Positions 36,522 through 50,244 are shown, counted from the stretch's first letter. The stretch: DNA of 64,000 bases from Sitta carolinensis (GCA_032173965.1 JAVUNC010000019.1:9411234-9475233), one strand, 5' to 3'. Notes: a model not told the origin generated them from the sequence alone. Numbers and translations are program-made.

Positions 36522-39500
36522 TTTCTTTTAACGGTCATAAAATTGTCAAAATGATAATTTTCATCTTACTGTGCTTTATTTTTTATCTGACAGTGTAGCA
36601 GCAGCAACTCAGGGAATCAGTGTATTACTTTTCTTTTTATGTGGTACTTTTTAAAGTGCAAGTTCCCTGAGATCTGATGGCATTAAAAAAACTGAAAAGG
36701 AAAAGAGTCAATGGGAAAAGTGACAGAGGTATTTACTGAAGGTGACAATTTTATCTTGTACATAAAAAATGATTTGAAAGTTCTCAGTTACAGAGAATCA
36801 GCATTTGGTGGCTGAAATCCCAACAGGGATGCAATAGATTCTGGGAGTAGAAAGAATATTAGTCCTCAACACTGAATAAAGAAAATACATAGGGGTTTTT
36901 AGGGTGACACTGAATTTACTTTAAAAACAAGGCTTGATCTACCAGCCTTAACTCTGACATGTGATGAAGAATAATTTTTCTCATCATGTTGCTTTTCTGG
37001 GCTATTTTGTCATCATCTTCCCCTCTTCCATCCCCTGCCCCAACTTATTTGGACTGCTCAGAAAACTACTTGGTTTACAGAGAATCACCTATAAAAATAA
37101 GATACTGGAGCACTGATTAGTGATAGCCCAGTGTAAAACCAGTTCATCAGGTGCAGAAACATTTTCAAACCTGATGAATCTGTTATCTTATAGTAGAGCA
37201 GGCAAATAGATTATTTGCTACTGCTACAGCACTAAGAATACTCAACATGAACAGACTTGTTTTACCTTGATTGGTTTAGGCTACTCACACTCTGAGTGCT
37301 AAATGTCACCCTTTTTGTCCTAGATAATATGTGAGAAAAATGTTCACATTTTAGTACAGTAAAAACATTGTGTAGAGAGGACAGAGTGGGCTGGAAATGA
37401 TGACTTCTTTAATTAAGCCAACACCAGGCACACAGGCACAAGGAAATCCTTCCCTTCCCTGACTGTGCTAATGGATATGGATACAATGGTTTCAAAATGG
37501 GTTTTTTACAGGCAAGCATTATGATTTTGTTCCATAGGATGATGCACAGGATGTATGGCTGGTTCTTGCTTTGAAGGCAAGTTCAAAATGCTTTCTTATG
37601 GGACAAGATTAAAGTGGTTTCAATTAAGTTGCCATTTCAAAATTAAGCCTCCTGAAAGACCCTTGTTTTATTCAGTACAAATTTAAATCTCACAGTCGTG
37701 ATAAACTCCTTCTAGCACTTAAATTTAGCCAGACTTCATGCTGATATTATGAAATCCACCTTCCATTTTCAATGTTCTGGGTCTTAAAAGACTGTGACTG
37801 TGAAAGCTTTCTAACATCTGAGGTCTGGAAGGGAGAAAATGGATCTTAATTAATCTATATTCTAACATTCCAGATGTCTTGTTGTGAATACTATTGATTG
37901 GCAATCTAGATATAACTATGCCAGCAGTATAGATGTATCATCTTGGTGCCACTATTTTGAGAAATGTCATGTATGGTTTATACTGATTATTCATTTAAAT
38001 TATGTGTCCTTCCTGTGGGCATTTTCAGTTTCTGAATGGCTCAGACTTACACTGAGCTCTGGGAAACCTAAGGTCCTGAGCATATTTTTTTTGCTTGCAG
38101 TTTCCTTTTTTGCCTTCTTATAACTTTATGGTCCACTGGGGAATGAGTGGCATGGCAAGTTGTTCAAATGTCCTAGCATTTGAACTAAGCAGATTAGTAA
38201 ATGCTTGAACTGCCACGCATGACTACTACTCTTCATAAATAAAATATCTCAGTCTGCTGGAAAGGGTTGCTGTTCAGGACTCCCAAGTCGTTCCCTCCCC
38301 TTGGCTTTTGAGCACTTATGTCCTGAAGGATGAGTCTCTCAGCACTCAATTGTCTTCAGCATTTTTGCTTAAAAATTATATTTTCAGGCTTCCCTGAGCA
38401 AGAAAGAGACTGCAGATTGTTCCATAGTGAGAATGAGACTGCTGCTGTGGTAGACAGAAAATGGGACAAGCTGTCTTGCTTTTAGCAGGATGAATATTCA
38501 TGCCAGGGGTTAGTTAGGGGCAGGTTGTCTGCTGGAAATTCCCACTCCACCATTCTGCCTGATGGACACAAGAACTCTGGAGCCCACAGGCTCTGAGCAA
38601 AGACAGATTTCAACCCCACAAACATTGGTCTGGGTATGGGGAGCATTTCTCTTACAAACACAAGCCCTTTAACTGAAGGGTTGGCTCTCAAAGAGCTGCA
38701 ACCACAGGTGGCAGACAGCCTGGGGGCAGTCAAAGGGACTCAGAAGAAAGACCCTGCAGTGAAAAGCATAATGTGAAATCCTAAATGAAGGAGAAACCCA
38801 AAAAGCTCAAGGGATGAAAGAAGTCCCAGGCAAGATGTGCAGGAAACAGTAACTGCTGAAATGTCTATTTGGAGAAAGCATTTCTCACATGGAAGGTGAC
38901 GAACATTTGGGGCTAACATAGCACTTGCAGCATTACCCCAAAACACACAGAAAGAATTATTATTTTTTCTTTGTCTTGAAATGTTCACGAGTATTTATGT
39001 AGCAAGAACTACTATCATCACAAAAAATACTTCCCACATACCATACTATACAGACTTTTGAAAATTCCTGATGGTAGGAGCCTGTCACTCACCCCAACAT
39101 TTTTGTGTATAGTGAAAGAACTCACCTAATAATCTTTGGAGAACTTACATATTTGGTTGTTTACCCTGTAAAATATAATTCCTGATTAAATATAAGGAAT
39201 CCAAAATTTGTAATGTACTCCATCATTCAGGTAATTATGTGTGATTTTGTTATAGTTAGGATATCTATAAAAGGAGTGTGACACAGATTGAACTTCTGCG
39301 TGGTAACATGAATCATATATCCAACACTTAAGACTCAATAGTCAAGATGATCAAGCATTGTTGAAGTCAAAGACAGTCTCTAAAATTTAATTAAAATATA
39401 GTTTAAAATATCTAAATTAAATTTGAAAGAATCTTTTTGGTTAAATAACTACTCTCTATTAAATTATATATTGTCTTAAAAGCACTTGTCTGTAAGTTGC

Positions 39501-40234
39501 ATTTCTGAACACTATGTGTGAACATCACTGTACCTATATTAAAGTAAAAATTTATATTTGTGCTTAAATTAATTGTAGACAGTGCTGATTTGTTAGCAGA
39601 GTTGAATGAAATCCAAGCAGAACCTTATGATCCCATGTTAGGAGACTGCCTGGAACTTTGTTCCTGGCAAGGAGCAGACAGATGCCCTTTTCTGCAGGGA
39701 TCTCAATCGGACTGCCAGGATCACACAAAAACCTGGACATGAAGAAGGAAAGAGTAGGCTCCAAATGAGGCTTAACAATTTTTACCTTCCATTCACTTGT
39801 TATTTCTTACGTCTCAGATGACACAGGTCATTGATTTCAGGACAGGTTTCCCTGCTCCCAATTTTTTTTTTAAATATTTTTTTTTAAATGCCCAACTACA
39901 TGGGCATTATGCCCTTCATAATCTTAATTGTAGTTTAGCTGTACTAGTGAACCCATTTCTTGAGTCATATAATAAACTGAAAAGAGAGAGACAGCTTTTC
40001 TTCTGTGCAATCTGCAAATCTGGTAACTGCATGATATTTTCATAGCATGAAGTTTAGATAAAGGCAATACTAATCCTGAGCCTACATCTCCATAAAACTG
40101 TAATTCCTTGTAAAACCAGTATGCTTTTACACATATAAAGATTATATAACCACACATCCTGCCTCCTCTTGCTACTTTCTGAGTGTTGAGCACCTGTGAG
40201 CGGAGTTTTGTCTTGAGTTTCATTTCTATTGTAG

Positions 40235-40375
40235 GAGAAGCAGCTTCAAGCAACCCTGAGGACCCTTGAGCTGGCACTTTGGCACTCTGCAGTGAGGCTC
40301 TCCAGGCACAAAGGCAGCACCCTCTCCACCAGCCACCCAAGCTCTGGAGTGTGTGTAAAGGAGGAGCAGTCATGA
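40235..40375 (+). other. Candidate terminal exon with a 46-codon open frame
   Basis: After the acceptor-like 'tttcatttctattgtag' an open frame begins EKQLQATLRTLELALWHSAV and ends at TGA 40373-40375. Its composition is balanced rather than AT-driven. No polyadenylation signal follows closely and the peptide matches nothing I know. A 149-codon open frame on the opposite strand (39924-40373) overlaps it, so at most one of the two could be real, and chance explains both. Confidence 0.12.
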
Positions 40376-41120
40376 CTCCTCACAAATCACCCGACCTCCA
40401 ATAACAGAGTGACCCAGAACTGCCCTCAAGCTCTCTCTACTTATTCTGGGGATCAAAGGAGCACAGTATTGCTCAGGGCTATATTTTAAACGGTATTTAG
40501 TTGCTATAAGATTCAAGTGGGTGCTTAGTGAGACTGATAAATGTGCCTAAGCATCTGAAGCCCATGAGTCTCCTGCTTTTCATCTGTAAACCTGTGAACT
40601 TTTGTAAATTTACCCCATAGAAGTATTTGCTCTTAGTGGGTGTATGTGTTTATTATTACTCATGCACCTACCCTTCTGAAGTTTTGTTTCTGGCTGCTCA
40701 GCTCCTGCTGAAAACCCAAATGTTTCTGTCTTTCAAGCCAGTAAAATGGCGAGCAGCTATGAAAACGATGCCCATTATGATCAGCTGAACAGTCAAAAAG
40801 TTAACAAGCTAGGAAAGACTTGTCAATAGAAAACTATTAAATTTGTTTGCTCAAGCTGGCAGCTAGAACAGACATTTCTGAATCTAATGCTGAAGGCAAC
40901 CATCTCACTGAAATGTGATGTCATATGTGACAGGAGCAGTGTGACAGACTTTCAGGGGGAATATTAACCTGCCAGTTTTACCACTGGTAGTAAATTTAAG
41001 AGAGTGGAGGAAAATATTAATACTGAATATTTATAAAGCATTTACTTGCTTAACAGTTTCTTCTTTTGAGTGGCAATCCAGCGCCAAAGCACAGTTTTAG
41101 AATGCTTTAAATGTGTCACC

Positions 41121-41135
41121 AAAAAAAAAAAAAAC

Positions 41136-41175
<40 letters not shown>
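41121..41175. repeat. Poly-A tract (A14, CC, A39)
   Basis: Fourteen A, two C and then 39 uninterrupted A. This is the longest homopolymer in the window. It could be a retroposon tail, but the 300 bp upstream match no gene, SINE or LINE that I recognise. Confidence 0.95.
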
Positions 41176-41177
<2 letters not shown>

Positions 41178-41932
41178 ACCAAAAGCTGGAGAAGTGTCAG
41201 ATTTCATTGTTAAGGAGCTGAGCCACCTGGTCCCTTGGGAGAAGAGATTGAGTGAAATGAGTAGGAGACAAAGAACACTGTACAATTTCATCTGAACTTC
41301 AGAACCCAGCAGCTCCATTTTGCAATTTCAGATAAGTACACACAGTACTGTATTTAGTTATAAATTGCTTTTCTACTTTGTTTAAACTACACGGAGAGCA
41401 GATCTACACTACTCGCCTACGTTCCAATCAAAGTGAACTTTCGTTCTTTCTTGCTCATTTTGTGCTTCACCTCTGCAAGCAGTGCACAACATATTCCTGA
41501 GTATCTGATTGTATTATATTTTATGTGTTATATACATTTCTAGGCCAGTCAAAACCAACTGCATAAAATGGTGCAGTAACACTTGGTGGAAACAATGTGT
41601 CTCTGAATGTAACAGCTACAACATCAATATCATAAATTATGTGCTGTATACACAACACTAGGTATTTGTCAAGGCTTTGGTACTTAGGTGTCTCTATTAG
41701 GATTAATATGTTTCAAGAAAGCTGAAATACTGCAGCAATTAATCAAGTTTCCATAATTAAGGTAACCTTGATTTAAGCAAATTATCCTTAAAGCTCTCAA
41801 GAATCAATGGTTTAGATAAAACTGCTAAGTCAGTAACTCTGTGGTCTGTAACTGGATTCTTGGAGTTGATTTATGGAATAATTTCCATGCCTTAGTCCTC
41901 CCCTTGACACCTTTAAAATCAAGTGTACTCAC

Positions 41933-42363
41933 CAGTGCATGCAGCAGCTCTGCAGGGACAGCCCTGGGAGACCCCCACCCTTCCACCTGCGAGGGTCTCT
42001 CCAGGTCTGAGCAGCAGAGCAGGGGCTGTACAGCGTGTTCAGTGAGGCACCATTCCCTACACTGCCTCCTCTTCCTCCTTCTCATGGGCTTTCTCAAGAA
42101 ACACCTCGGACTGAACTCATCAGCGAAGTCCTAATGGATTTCAAAGGGAAAGAAATCGGGTCAGTCAAAACCTTCCTATGTGTTGAATCAGCAAAAATGT
42201 CCATCTCTGGAGCATCTTAGTCATGCAGAGGAGACAGAAATGTATAAACTTTGTAAGATTTCATTTAAAGAAAATTAGGTATATATTCTAGGTTGTTTAA
42301 TTAATGACATGAAATGAGATGAGCTAGGAAATCAACCATCATGTCCTTCCAATGGAAAAACAA
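41933..42363 (-). other. Candidate minus-strand non-coding exon
   Basis: On the minus strand a long pyrimidine tract ending in CAG (plus-strand complement 'ctgaaagaaaggagaaacag' from 42364) could be an acceptor. A GGTGAGTAC donor is formed by plus-strand 41925-41933. The 431 bp between contain a GC-rich pocket (about 41935-42110) unusual for this region. A 90-codon minus-strand frame starts inside it and has no recognisable domain. Only splice patterns and composition support the call. Confidence 0.15.
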
Positions 42364-42779
42364 CTGAAAGAAAGGAGAAACAGGGAACTATTGATGTTAG
42401 ATTGTACTGCATGTGTTTGGTGAATCTCCAAAAAGAAATGCAAATCAGGGACAGGAGAAACAAACAACAACTGCCTTGAAGAGATGTGGTAGCAAAATAA
42501 GGAAACAACTGTTCAAATATTTTTACAGAGAACAGAGCAAAAAAATTTGCCTGGAAGATAATGTGCAAATGTATTCTATGGAGAATCTAGATTGTGTTCT
42601 GGAGACTGTTACAAATCTGGTTTTAAAATGTTTGTCTTGGTGGAGAAACACAGAACACAGAAACGGGTCAAGGAAGGGAAGCGCTCTACAGGAAAAATAG
42701 AATGTCAGTATGATCTGTGGAATAATGTTGTTCAGGAATTTCCCTTTTAAGGCTTATAAATGTGTATTTACTTTCAAAG

Positions 42780-42927
42780 CTGACATTGCTGGACAAATTG
42801 TCAGAAGCTGGCCTCTATGCCACAATGGCTGGCACCATTCTCCACTTCCCCTACAAGAAGTCAGCTATCACCAAGCAAGTCCTGAGTACCAGAATCCTTA
42901 CTATTCACACCCACAGAACTCCAACGA
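42780..42927 (+). other. Candidate internal exon, possibly coding
   Basis: 148 bp lie between a weak acceptor ('tatttactttcaaag') and a strong donor ('caacga' then 'gtaaga' at 42928). Two of the three frames are open throughout. One reads LTLLDKLSEAGLYATMAG and onward; the other reads DIAGQIVRSWPLCHNGWHH and onward. The composition is richer in G and C than the flanks and codon use looks coding-like in the first frame. I do not recognise either peptide, and 148 bp without a stop in two frames can arise by chance. No start codon, partner exon or conservation evidence is available here. Confidence 0.2.
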
Positions 42928-45900
42928 GTAAGAAAACAACAAAATGGAATATGATAGCAGAAGCTGTGGAAAGCAGGATGAAGTGTGAAGCACGTCTTTT
43001 AAATAAAAACTGCAGTATTGAAAATGTTCTGGTTTTTTCTTTTGTTATAGAGATTAAATGAAATGAAAACAGAGACAATACAGTTTTAGGGCAATCAGGA
43101 CTTTATCCAAAGTCCATCAAAATAAACACAATATCTCCTATGGATGTCCATGACCATTGGTTTGTGTCCAATGTATGAAAAGTGAATTTCTTGTGAGGAA
43201 TATCAGCAGGCCATGTGCACTCAAAATATAGCTAATAATGCTCTCCCAAGAAGGAGAAAGCAACAAAGAAGCTTGCACAAATAGGTTTCGATTCAGTAAC
43301 ACTCCTGTTTGTGCATGGAGATCAATGATAATGGCAAAGAAGAGAGCTCACCTTCTGCCAAGCCACACAGGAAAGCATTGATAATATTAATGTAACAGCT
43401 AATGAGTTGATGACATCAAAAGTAAATGTGAAACAAAACACCCAAGAATTACTCTGAACCCAATACTTAAACTTTCTTTGAAATCTTCCATCAGCTCCTT
43501 ATTTTTTTTTTTCTTTTGTGTCTAAAAGTAATGTTTGTGCCAAAAGAGCAAAAAGCAGATGCCTCTTGAATTCAAGTCTGTTGGAAATGGCTTCGCCACA
43601 TTTGGTGTCTAATGCTGCAGAATGCATAAAAATAACGTGTTTGCATTTTGACAGTAGAATCTAAAATGTATCATGAAGTACTTTCCAGGAATATCCAAAT
43701 ACAGCATAACAAATTTAATCCTGAAATAGGATTCGCAAGAACAGATCTCAATAAAAAAGTCTTGGTTTGTCAGAGAACATGAGAAAAAGCAACCAAAAAG
43801 TAACAAGTTTAGCTTTGTGATCATAAAGTGCCCCCATTCTTCTGACTGGTGTTCACCAATGATTTAAAAGAACTATAGAAGACAAAGGCACTTATTTCTT
43901 TACATGTGAAAAACACCCCAAAAACTCAGAAAGGAAATAAGAAATGACTGGGCATTGGCAAAGAAGAAAACACTTCTTTTCAGCTAAGCTTTGCTGTGAA
44001 TGGAGGATCAATAAAGGAAAAAGATCCCCCTAGGTAAGAAGAAAGGCTAATTAGCAGAGTAGTGAAATGGCAAAGTGGAAACAAGACCATCAATTAAAGG
44101 TGTGAGGCCAAAGCAGTACAGAAGCAGGCAGGAACATATTCTACAAGGTAAAGCCCAGCTACAGCATTTAAAGATCAATTTATGAGAGAGATTGTTGCTG
44201 AATTGAAAAGCCTGCTGAGGGTAGCATGAAATAGTAATGCAAAAATGAGCGAGAGCATTTTATAGCAAGGGAATCCTCTTCACAACCACACAGGACCAAA
44301 CTCATCAGTTTAAAAGCAGGTTCCATTTTCCCATGTGGCAAAACTACTTTCTGCATTTTAAATTTCACTCCTTCTAAGATATTACATCCTTGGATTAGGC
44401 AAACAATTTAGCGTTATCCTGTTTAGAATCAGATTTATTGTTTTTAAAAGCAGAAGTGCACATATGAAATGTTATGTCTTCTCAAAAATTTTGCAGAATC
44501 TGGCTTGATAGAAAGGACATCTTTTTTTATGTATCAACAATAAACCAATGATTTTCACATGCAGGAAGGCATGAAAAATTCAAGGATTTCAATCCAAGGC
44601 GGATTTATCTTGGTTTCAATATTGGAAGTAACTGGTAATCTAAGAAGTAATCACGAGCTAAACTGCTACAGATGTTAGTAACCCTCATTGCTAGACACCT
44701 GCAATCCATTTCTAATCTGAATTTCTAATGTTTGGGTCATGATCATCTGCTGTGAGATGCATTTCAACACTTCTTAAGCTTTATGGGGGAAAAGAAGTAC
44801 AGATTCCAGCACTCAGGCCTGTAATGAAAGGAGCTATCTCTTTGGAACATTGATGATACTTCCCCTTTTCTTTGACATCAATGAGAGGAAAACTTTGACA
44901 CAAATTAATTGCTTCTTTCACATTCAGAAAGCAGATAATACTGACTGCTCTGTTCTTGCTCACATACATAAGAGTTTGATTCACTGTCTCAGTTATAACA
45001 CTGGAATACAAGCACATGCCAATTGCTATTGCCACTATTTTGCACAACTTCACAGCACCAAATTCTTGCAATGATACTTAAACTGAATTTATCTAAATTT
45101 CAGGCCACAGGAAACAAAGAGCTCCAACACCACAGAGGCCAAAATTCATCAATGCCCAGAGCCACAGAAGCCTGGTTTTGGGCAGCTCATAGACACTGTT
45201 CACTTGAGCAAGAAGTGAGCACAGGAGTCAGGGTATCAGTTTCTTCCTCAAGAGAGAACTGGAATACCATTTTGACTTAACTATGACCTCCTGCAGTAAT
45301 GGAGATTTTTCCATTGGGAAGAAATTCTTAATCTCCTCTCAGTTCCTTGTCCAGCATTAAAAAAAGCAGCGTGATACAGCCCAGATGTCCTGTAAAAAAT
45401 CTGCTGAAGGGAATGTGGCACAAAAGCTCAACTGCTGAGTCCATCCAGCCCCTCATCATTCTGCAACCTTTGTATTTCCAACCCAATAGTCCTGTCATAT
45501 CTGGAGGACTCAACATGAACCTGAATTTCTTCATTCCATGAATGGAGTGCTGACCTCGGTAACGTTAATCTAAATTAATGCTGTTACATCACTACTGCTA
45601 AACAGTACCATAAGGAGATGAAGTCTTGTACAGGAAGCTTCAGGATCCTCTTAAGAAATAGTCTTGGATTTTAAGAGATGTTTTGTTTTCAGCTACAGTG
45701 TAGAATTAACTCTTGCTACTCCAGTTCAGAGGTAATATCTACTATTTTAATATTTATGCTAAAATTAACTCTGTCACATGGTTTGCATGATCTGTCTGAG
45801 GGCTGTTGTTTTGCTACAGAGATATGACCTTCAGATTTCAAATGCTTTTTGGCTTGTTAAAAAAAAAATCATAATCAAAATCATAATATTAATAGTAATA

Positions 45901-48636
45901 CTTTTAAAGTTAGCCATTTTGTTTTCAGACCTTCAGACCTTGGGTTATAAAAAGGAGAAAAATAAATAATTATATCCTACCATTATTTTCAACATTTTCT
46001 TCCAGCATTCTGTCTATAATTAATGGAAATACACCTTCCACCAGTGAAATTCTGGTACTTCTTCAGTTTCAATGACTTCTAAGAAAAACTGAGCTATAAC
46101 TAATAAAATATGGAAAATTATACATAGAATTTTCCTGATTTCAGAATAAGTTGGTGTAAATTCTAGACAAGCATTTCTCCCTCCCCAGCAAAAGTGATTT
46201 TAGTATTTATTCCTACATTTCTGTGTATATATATGAGATTTTTATTATTTAATTGACAAATAACTGTGAAAAATCCTGAAAAATAATTTTGCAAAAAACT
46301 GTCATATATTTAAATATAAATCTAAAACAAGTAACCATTTAACACCTCTCCATTTCTACCCGACTAGTAAAATGATCAGCAAATAAGTTATCATTTAAAA
46401 TACTGTTTGTAAAGCTGTACTCCTACAAATGCCAAAATACTCATTAGCTAATATCTTTAACATACCTTCACGTTAGATCTGTTAAAAGGTAAAAGGGAAT
46501 GATCCTCATAACAATCAATTGCCTTTTTTAGCCTAGATCTGGGCCTTAGCAGTGTCCCTTGTTTATCTGGACATTGTTTAATTGCCTGGAAGGACAAAAT
46601 ACACCCAGCAAGACTGATCAGTGGCAGAGACTCACAGAGCTGCACAAAGAGAAGAGCTGCAGCACAGAAGTGCACCGAGGAGACAAAGATGCTGAGGAAG
46701 GAACTTCAGTGTACCAATAATTGGCACTCAGCAGACTTTTCTAGCTTTTTCTTAGTAGTAAAAATATGAAAAAAAATTCTCCCTGGCCCTGCTATGGTCG
46801 TAATTTCCCCATTTCTGCTGGTGTTTGCAGGGAAGCAGGCCCCCAAATATGCAATGGCCATGAAACCATGGGAAAAAAAGGGCAGCTAGATCCCTTCCAG
46901 CTGAACCAGCAGGTTTCCACATTGCCTGTAGATATCCCCCAAAACAGCTGCAAAATCGACACCTGACATATTTCCTGACATGACAAACATGCCAATAAAA
47001 GCACAGCTGTCTGTTTTCTGGAAAGGAAAGGCATACCAGTCATTTTGGGCAACAAGAGAGGGGCACCCTAAAATCCTACAGCTCTGTGTACAGCAAGGAG
47101 ACAGGAGTGGCAGAGGAACCCTGTGGATAGCTCTGATTCTGCTGAAATACCCTTGAAAACCGAATCCAATGCCAGCCCTGTGCCTGCAAAGTCCTCACAG
47201 ATGATCTGGTGTGCAATATATTGTTTGACTGGCTTATGAATCAGCAGATGACTGACAAGGAGAGATGCCAAATGGGTAATTACATCAGGCTTTGTAATAT
47301 TAACAAAAAAGCAGGGGAAAATGAAGCCTGATAGAAGTAATTCATAACTTTTATCACTTGTCATGCAGAATCTATAAAGTGCAGTGCCAGAATGTATATT
47401 ATTTTGCTATAAAGATGCTATAAAGATCAGTGTTAACTGCTGCTGGAGACCAGTGGTAATTTGTCCTCCACTTACCCTTCTCCTAAGCCCCTGTCAAATT
47501 GATTCCAGCCTGGTACCAAACATTACCTGTACAGCATCTCCCAGATCATCAGTATGGGAATTGCAGTCCTGCTTTGGCATGTGACTTGATGGGATCTGTG
47601 GATGGCAGAGCATGGATGCAACAAGACCTGAGTACCAGAAAAACCTGAGCTGTGGAAAGTAACTCCCAACTCTTTACAAAAATTGCAGCGTTCTAACAGC
47701 CTGAATTTTGTTTAAGATAGCCCTGCCAGTGGTACTATCAGCATAGGAACTGAAGATTTATCAGAGCCTTGGACTAGCACACAATGGCCTCCACTTGAAA
47801 AATAACAATGGATGCATTAGTATAAAAAATTTCACTCTCTAGCCCAGGGTCTATTCAAGGACCACAATCCCTATTGCCAAACTGAAATGATTTTTTTTTA
47901 ACCTCAGCCTATGCATATGACCTTGTAAACATGTCTCAAGTGGCAATGTCTAGTAACAAAAAAAACTCCATTACGTGTTAGTAAATCAAATCGAATTGTT
48001 TTACTTTTTCATGTCAAAATTGTAATTCCCACATCCCACCCTAACATTTGACTTAGAAATATAAAGACCTTAATTCAGCTCTAGTCCACGGTAAACATTG
48101 AAGGAATATAATATTTTAGAAAAGGCCTTTTGTTCAGTTTAGCTTTCTATTATAGTTACAAATTTTTGAGCAGAAACCTGATTGAAGACTACTTTTCTTC
48201 AAGTTTTACTAGTAAGAAATTTGCCTTTAGAGAGGAACTAAAAGTAGAATAAAACCAAAACTGTGACAGGGAGAAATGGTGAGTTCAAGAAAAGACAAAT
48301 GCTTAGTGATGTCTCCAAAAAACTACTGTTTGTGTTTACAGAGGAACAAAGAGGTGCAGCACTAAGTGCTGGGACTGGACTGGTTAAGGTCTTTCCATGT
48401 CTGTGTGCACTTGAATTTCGTGATCTGCTAAAAATACTCTCATTAAAGTTGTTGACCTAGAATGAAGTAAACTGAGCAATAAATAGAGCCTATCTAAATC
48501 ATAAATTAGAATGCAGAGCTGCTACAAAGGGTTTCTTAATTCAGTGAGCATGGCAAAAAGCATAATATAAAAAATTAACCCCTTTGTAAATTAACAGTGT
48601 AGTCAGATCCTCAGAAAGGAGGTATCTTCAGAACAA

Positions 48637-48740
48637 CAAAAAAACAAACAAAAAAAAAACATAAAAACCCAACAAAAAACACGTCCAGCACCAGAGGAAA
48701 AAACAAACAAACAAACAAACAAACAAACAAACAAACAAAA
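48637..48740. repeat. A-rich tract ending in nine CAAA units
   Basis: A- and C-rich sequence ('caaaaaaacaaacaaaaa', 'aaaaacccaacaaaaaac') leads, after a short unique piece, into a pure (CAAA)9 array at 48704-48739. Confidence 0.93.
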
Positions 48741-49541
48741 AACTAGATCTGATTTTGCAAAAGTTTTCTCCCAGGCTCTTATACTGAAGTCATCAAAATT
48801 ATTCATGAAAGTAAAGACTTTGTTTTAAGTCTTGTTCCTTTGGAAGGAAACCTAACTCTGCCTTCACATCAATCATCTACCTTGTGCCAAGCATATAGAG
48901 AAGCAAATATTGAACCTATGACTATGTTGAAAAAGCATCAACAGAATGGACTATAAATTAACTGCTGTACAGGAAAAAAAGGTGGGAGTAGAAGATCAGT
49001 GGTTCACTCCACAGTACACAGCCCAGCTTAGATAACCAGGAATAAAATAAGCAGTGTTTTTTAGGAAAAAAAAAGATCCCTAGTTATAGCCAGACAGAAG
49101 AAATTAAGTTACAAGTATCTACTGCTGGGGAGGAAAACATGGTCAGTAGAATTTGTGGCAAACATTCACAGAGTTGTAGTCCTAAAACAGAAGATGTCAA
49201 TGGCAGGAGGAAAAAATGAAAAGAAAAAACTGTATATTGCATCTTTTCCAGATTTCTCACATGCATTTCTTTTTTTTGCACTAGGGTTGTTTTCTGCCCT
49301 GGGCAAAACTGTGAATGCCCAATCCTCTTGGTGTGCCTGACCACACAAGAGTCTGGAGTATTGGTAAAATTCACTGAAATGCAAGCTCAGTGGGCTGCAG
49401 GATGTGACGCTCTGCGACTCTAAGACACAAGGATGGGCTTATTATTCTTTGTGATAACTGATGGCAAGATATTCTTGTAGTGAAAAAAGAAGATATTTTC
49501 CTCTTTAAGAATTACTTCTTATATAGAGAGTTTACTTTCTA

Positions 49542-49574
49542 ATGTGTGTGTGTATATACAACACACACACACAT
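49542..49574. repeat. TG/CA inverted repeat (hairpin)
   Basis: ATGTGTGTGTGT at 49542-49553 pairs perfectly with ACACACACACAT at 49563-49574 around a 9-nt loop. A (TG)n and a (CA)n lying head to head is less usual than a simple dinucleotide array. Confidence 0.95.
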
Positions 49575-50244
49575 GTATTCTTCATCTGTTCATGTGTATA
49601 AATGAATGAACAGCAAAGTTTTCCTCCTAACATACTAGAATGAAAGTTTTGTAAAATTTAGATGGATTGACAAAATTAGTGCATTTTCAACGCCTCAGTT
49701 TTTGTAAGATAAGCCTTGATCTTCTTCAGAAAGAGCATCCTAGTTATTTCTTTTTTTTTGGTTTAATGTCTACAGTGTTACTCTGGAAAGGTAATAACAG
49801 AGCAAGATGAGAAGATCCCTTGCTCTGATCCTTTTCATAAAATGGAGGCTTGTTGTGAGCAATCTCTAGCTGTAAAAAACAATAATAATAATTAAAAAAA
49901 AAAAAAATGCCAAAAACTTAGAATCTTTCAGCAAATATTTTTTCCTTTATTTTATGTTACTAAATTAAAAAAAATGAAGAGAATTTTTATTAGTCAAATT
50001 ACATGAGACTCGCAAACACGATGTTGTCTGTTCTGGACAGTCTTTAAGGATATGTCAGCTGGTTTCAGTACCAGATGTCTGGTTGGCATAGATGGCAGTT
50101 GTCTGTTTTGAAATGTTCTGCTGTGTCTTGAACCAAGGCAGCAACTTGAAAAATACTCAGAGCATGTGATCTTTTTCTGAGTACACTTGAATTCCTCTGG
50201 TGAATGCACATCTAACTGTCCAGTTCTACTCCACCAGAGCTAAG

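Larger units (their letters stand above)
34726..41120. other. Unique sequence, no confirmed gene
   Basis: This is the longest stretch without a recognised mobile element up to this point. The only open frames over 80 codons are 38482-38733 and 38740-38988 (both minus) and 39797-40373 (both strands), without domains. The candidate exon at 40235 lies here. Confidence 0.55.
41176..50244. other. Unique sequence, no confirmed gene
   Basis: Nine kilobases without a recognised transposon. It holds the candidate exons at 41933-42363 and 42780-42927, a perfect 11-bp tandem repeat at 47406-47427 (gctataaagat twice), the CAAA array and the TG/CA hairpin. Confidence 0.55.

Noticed and set aside
39924..40373. 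149-codon minus-strand open frame.
   Set aside because: No domain recognised; overlaps opposite-strand frames; likely chance.
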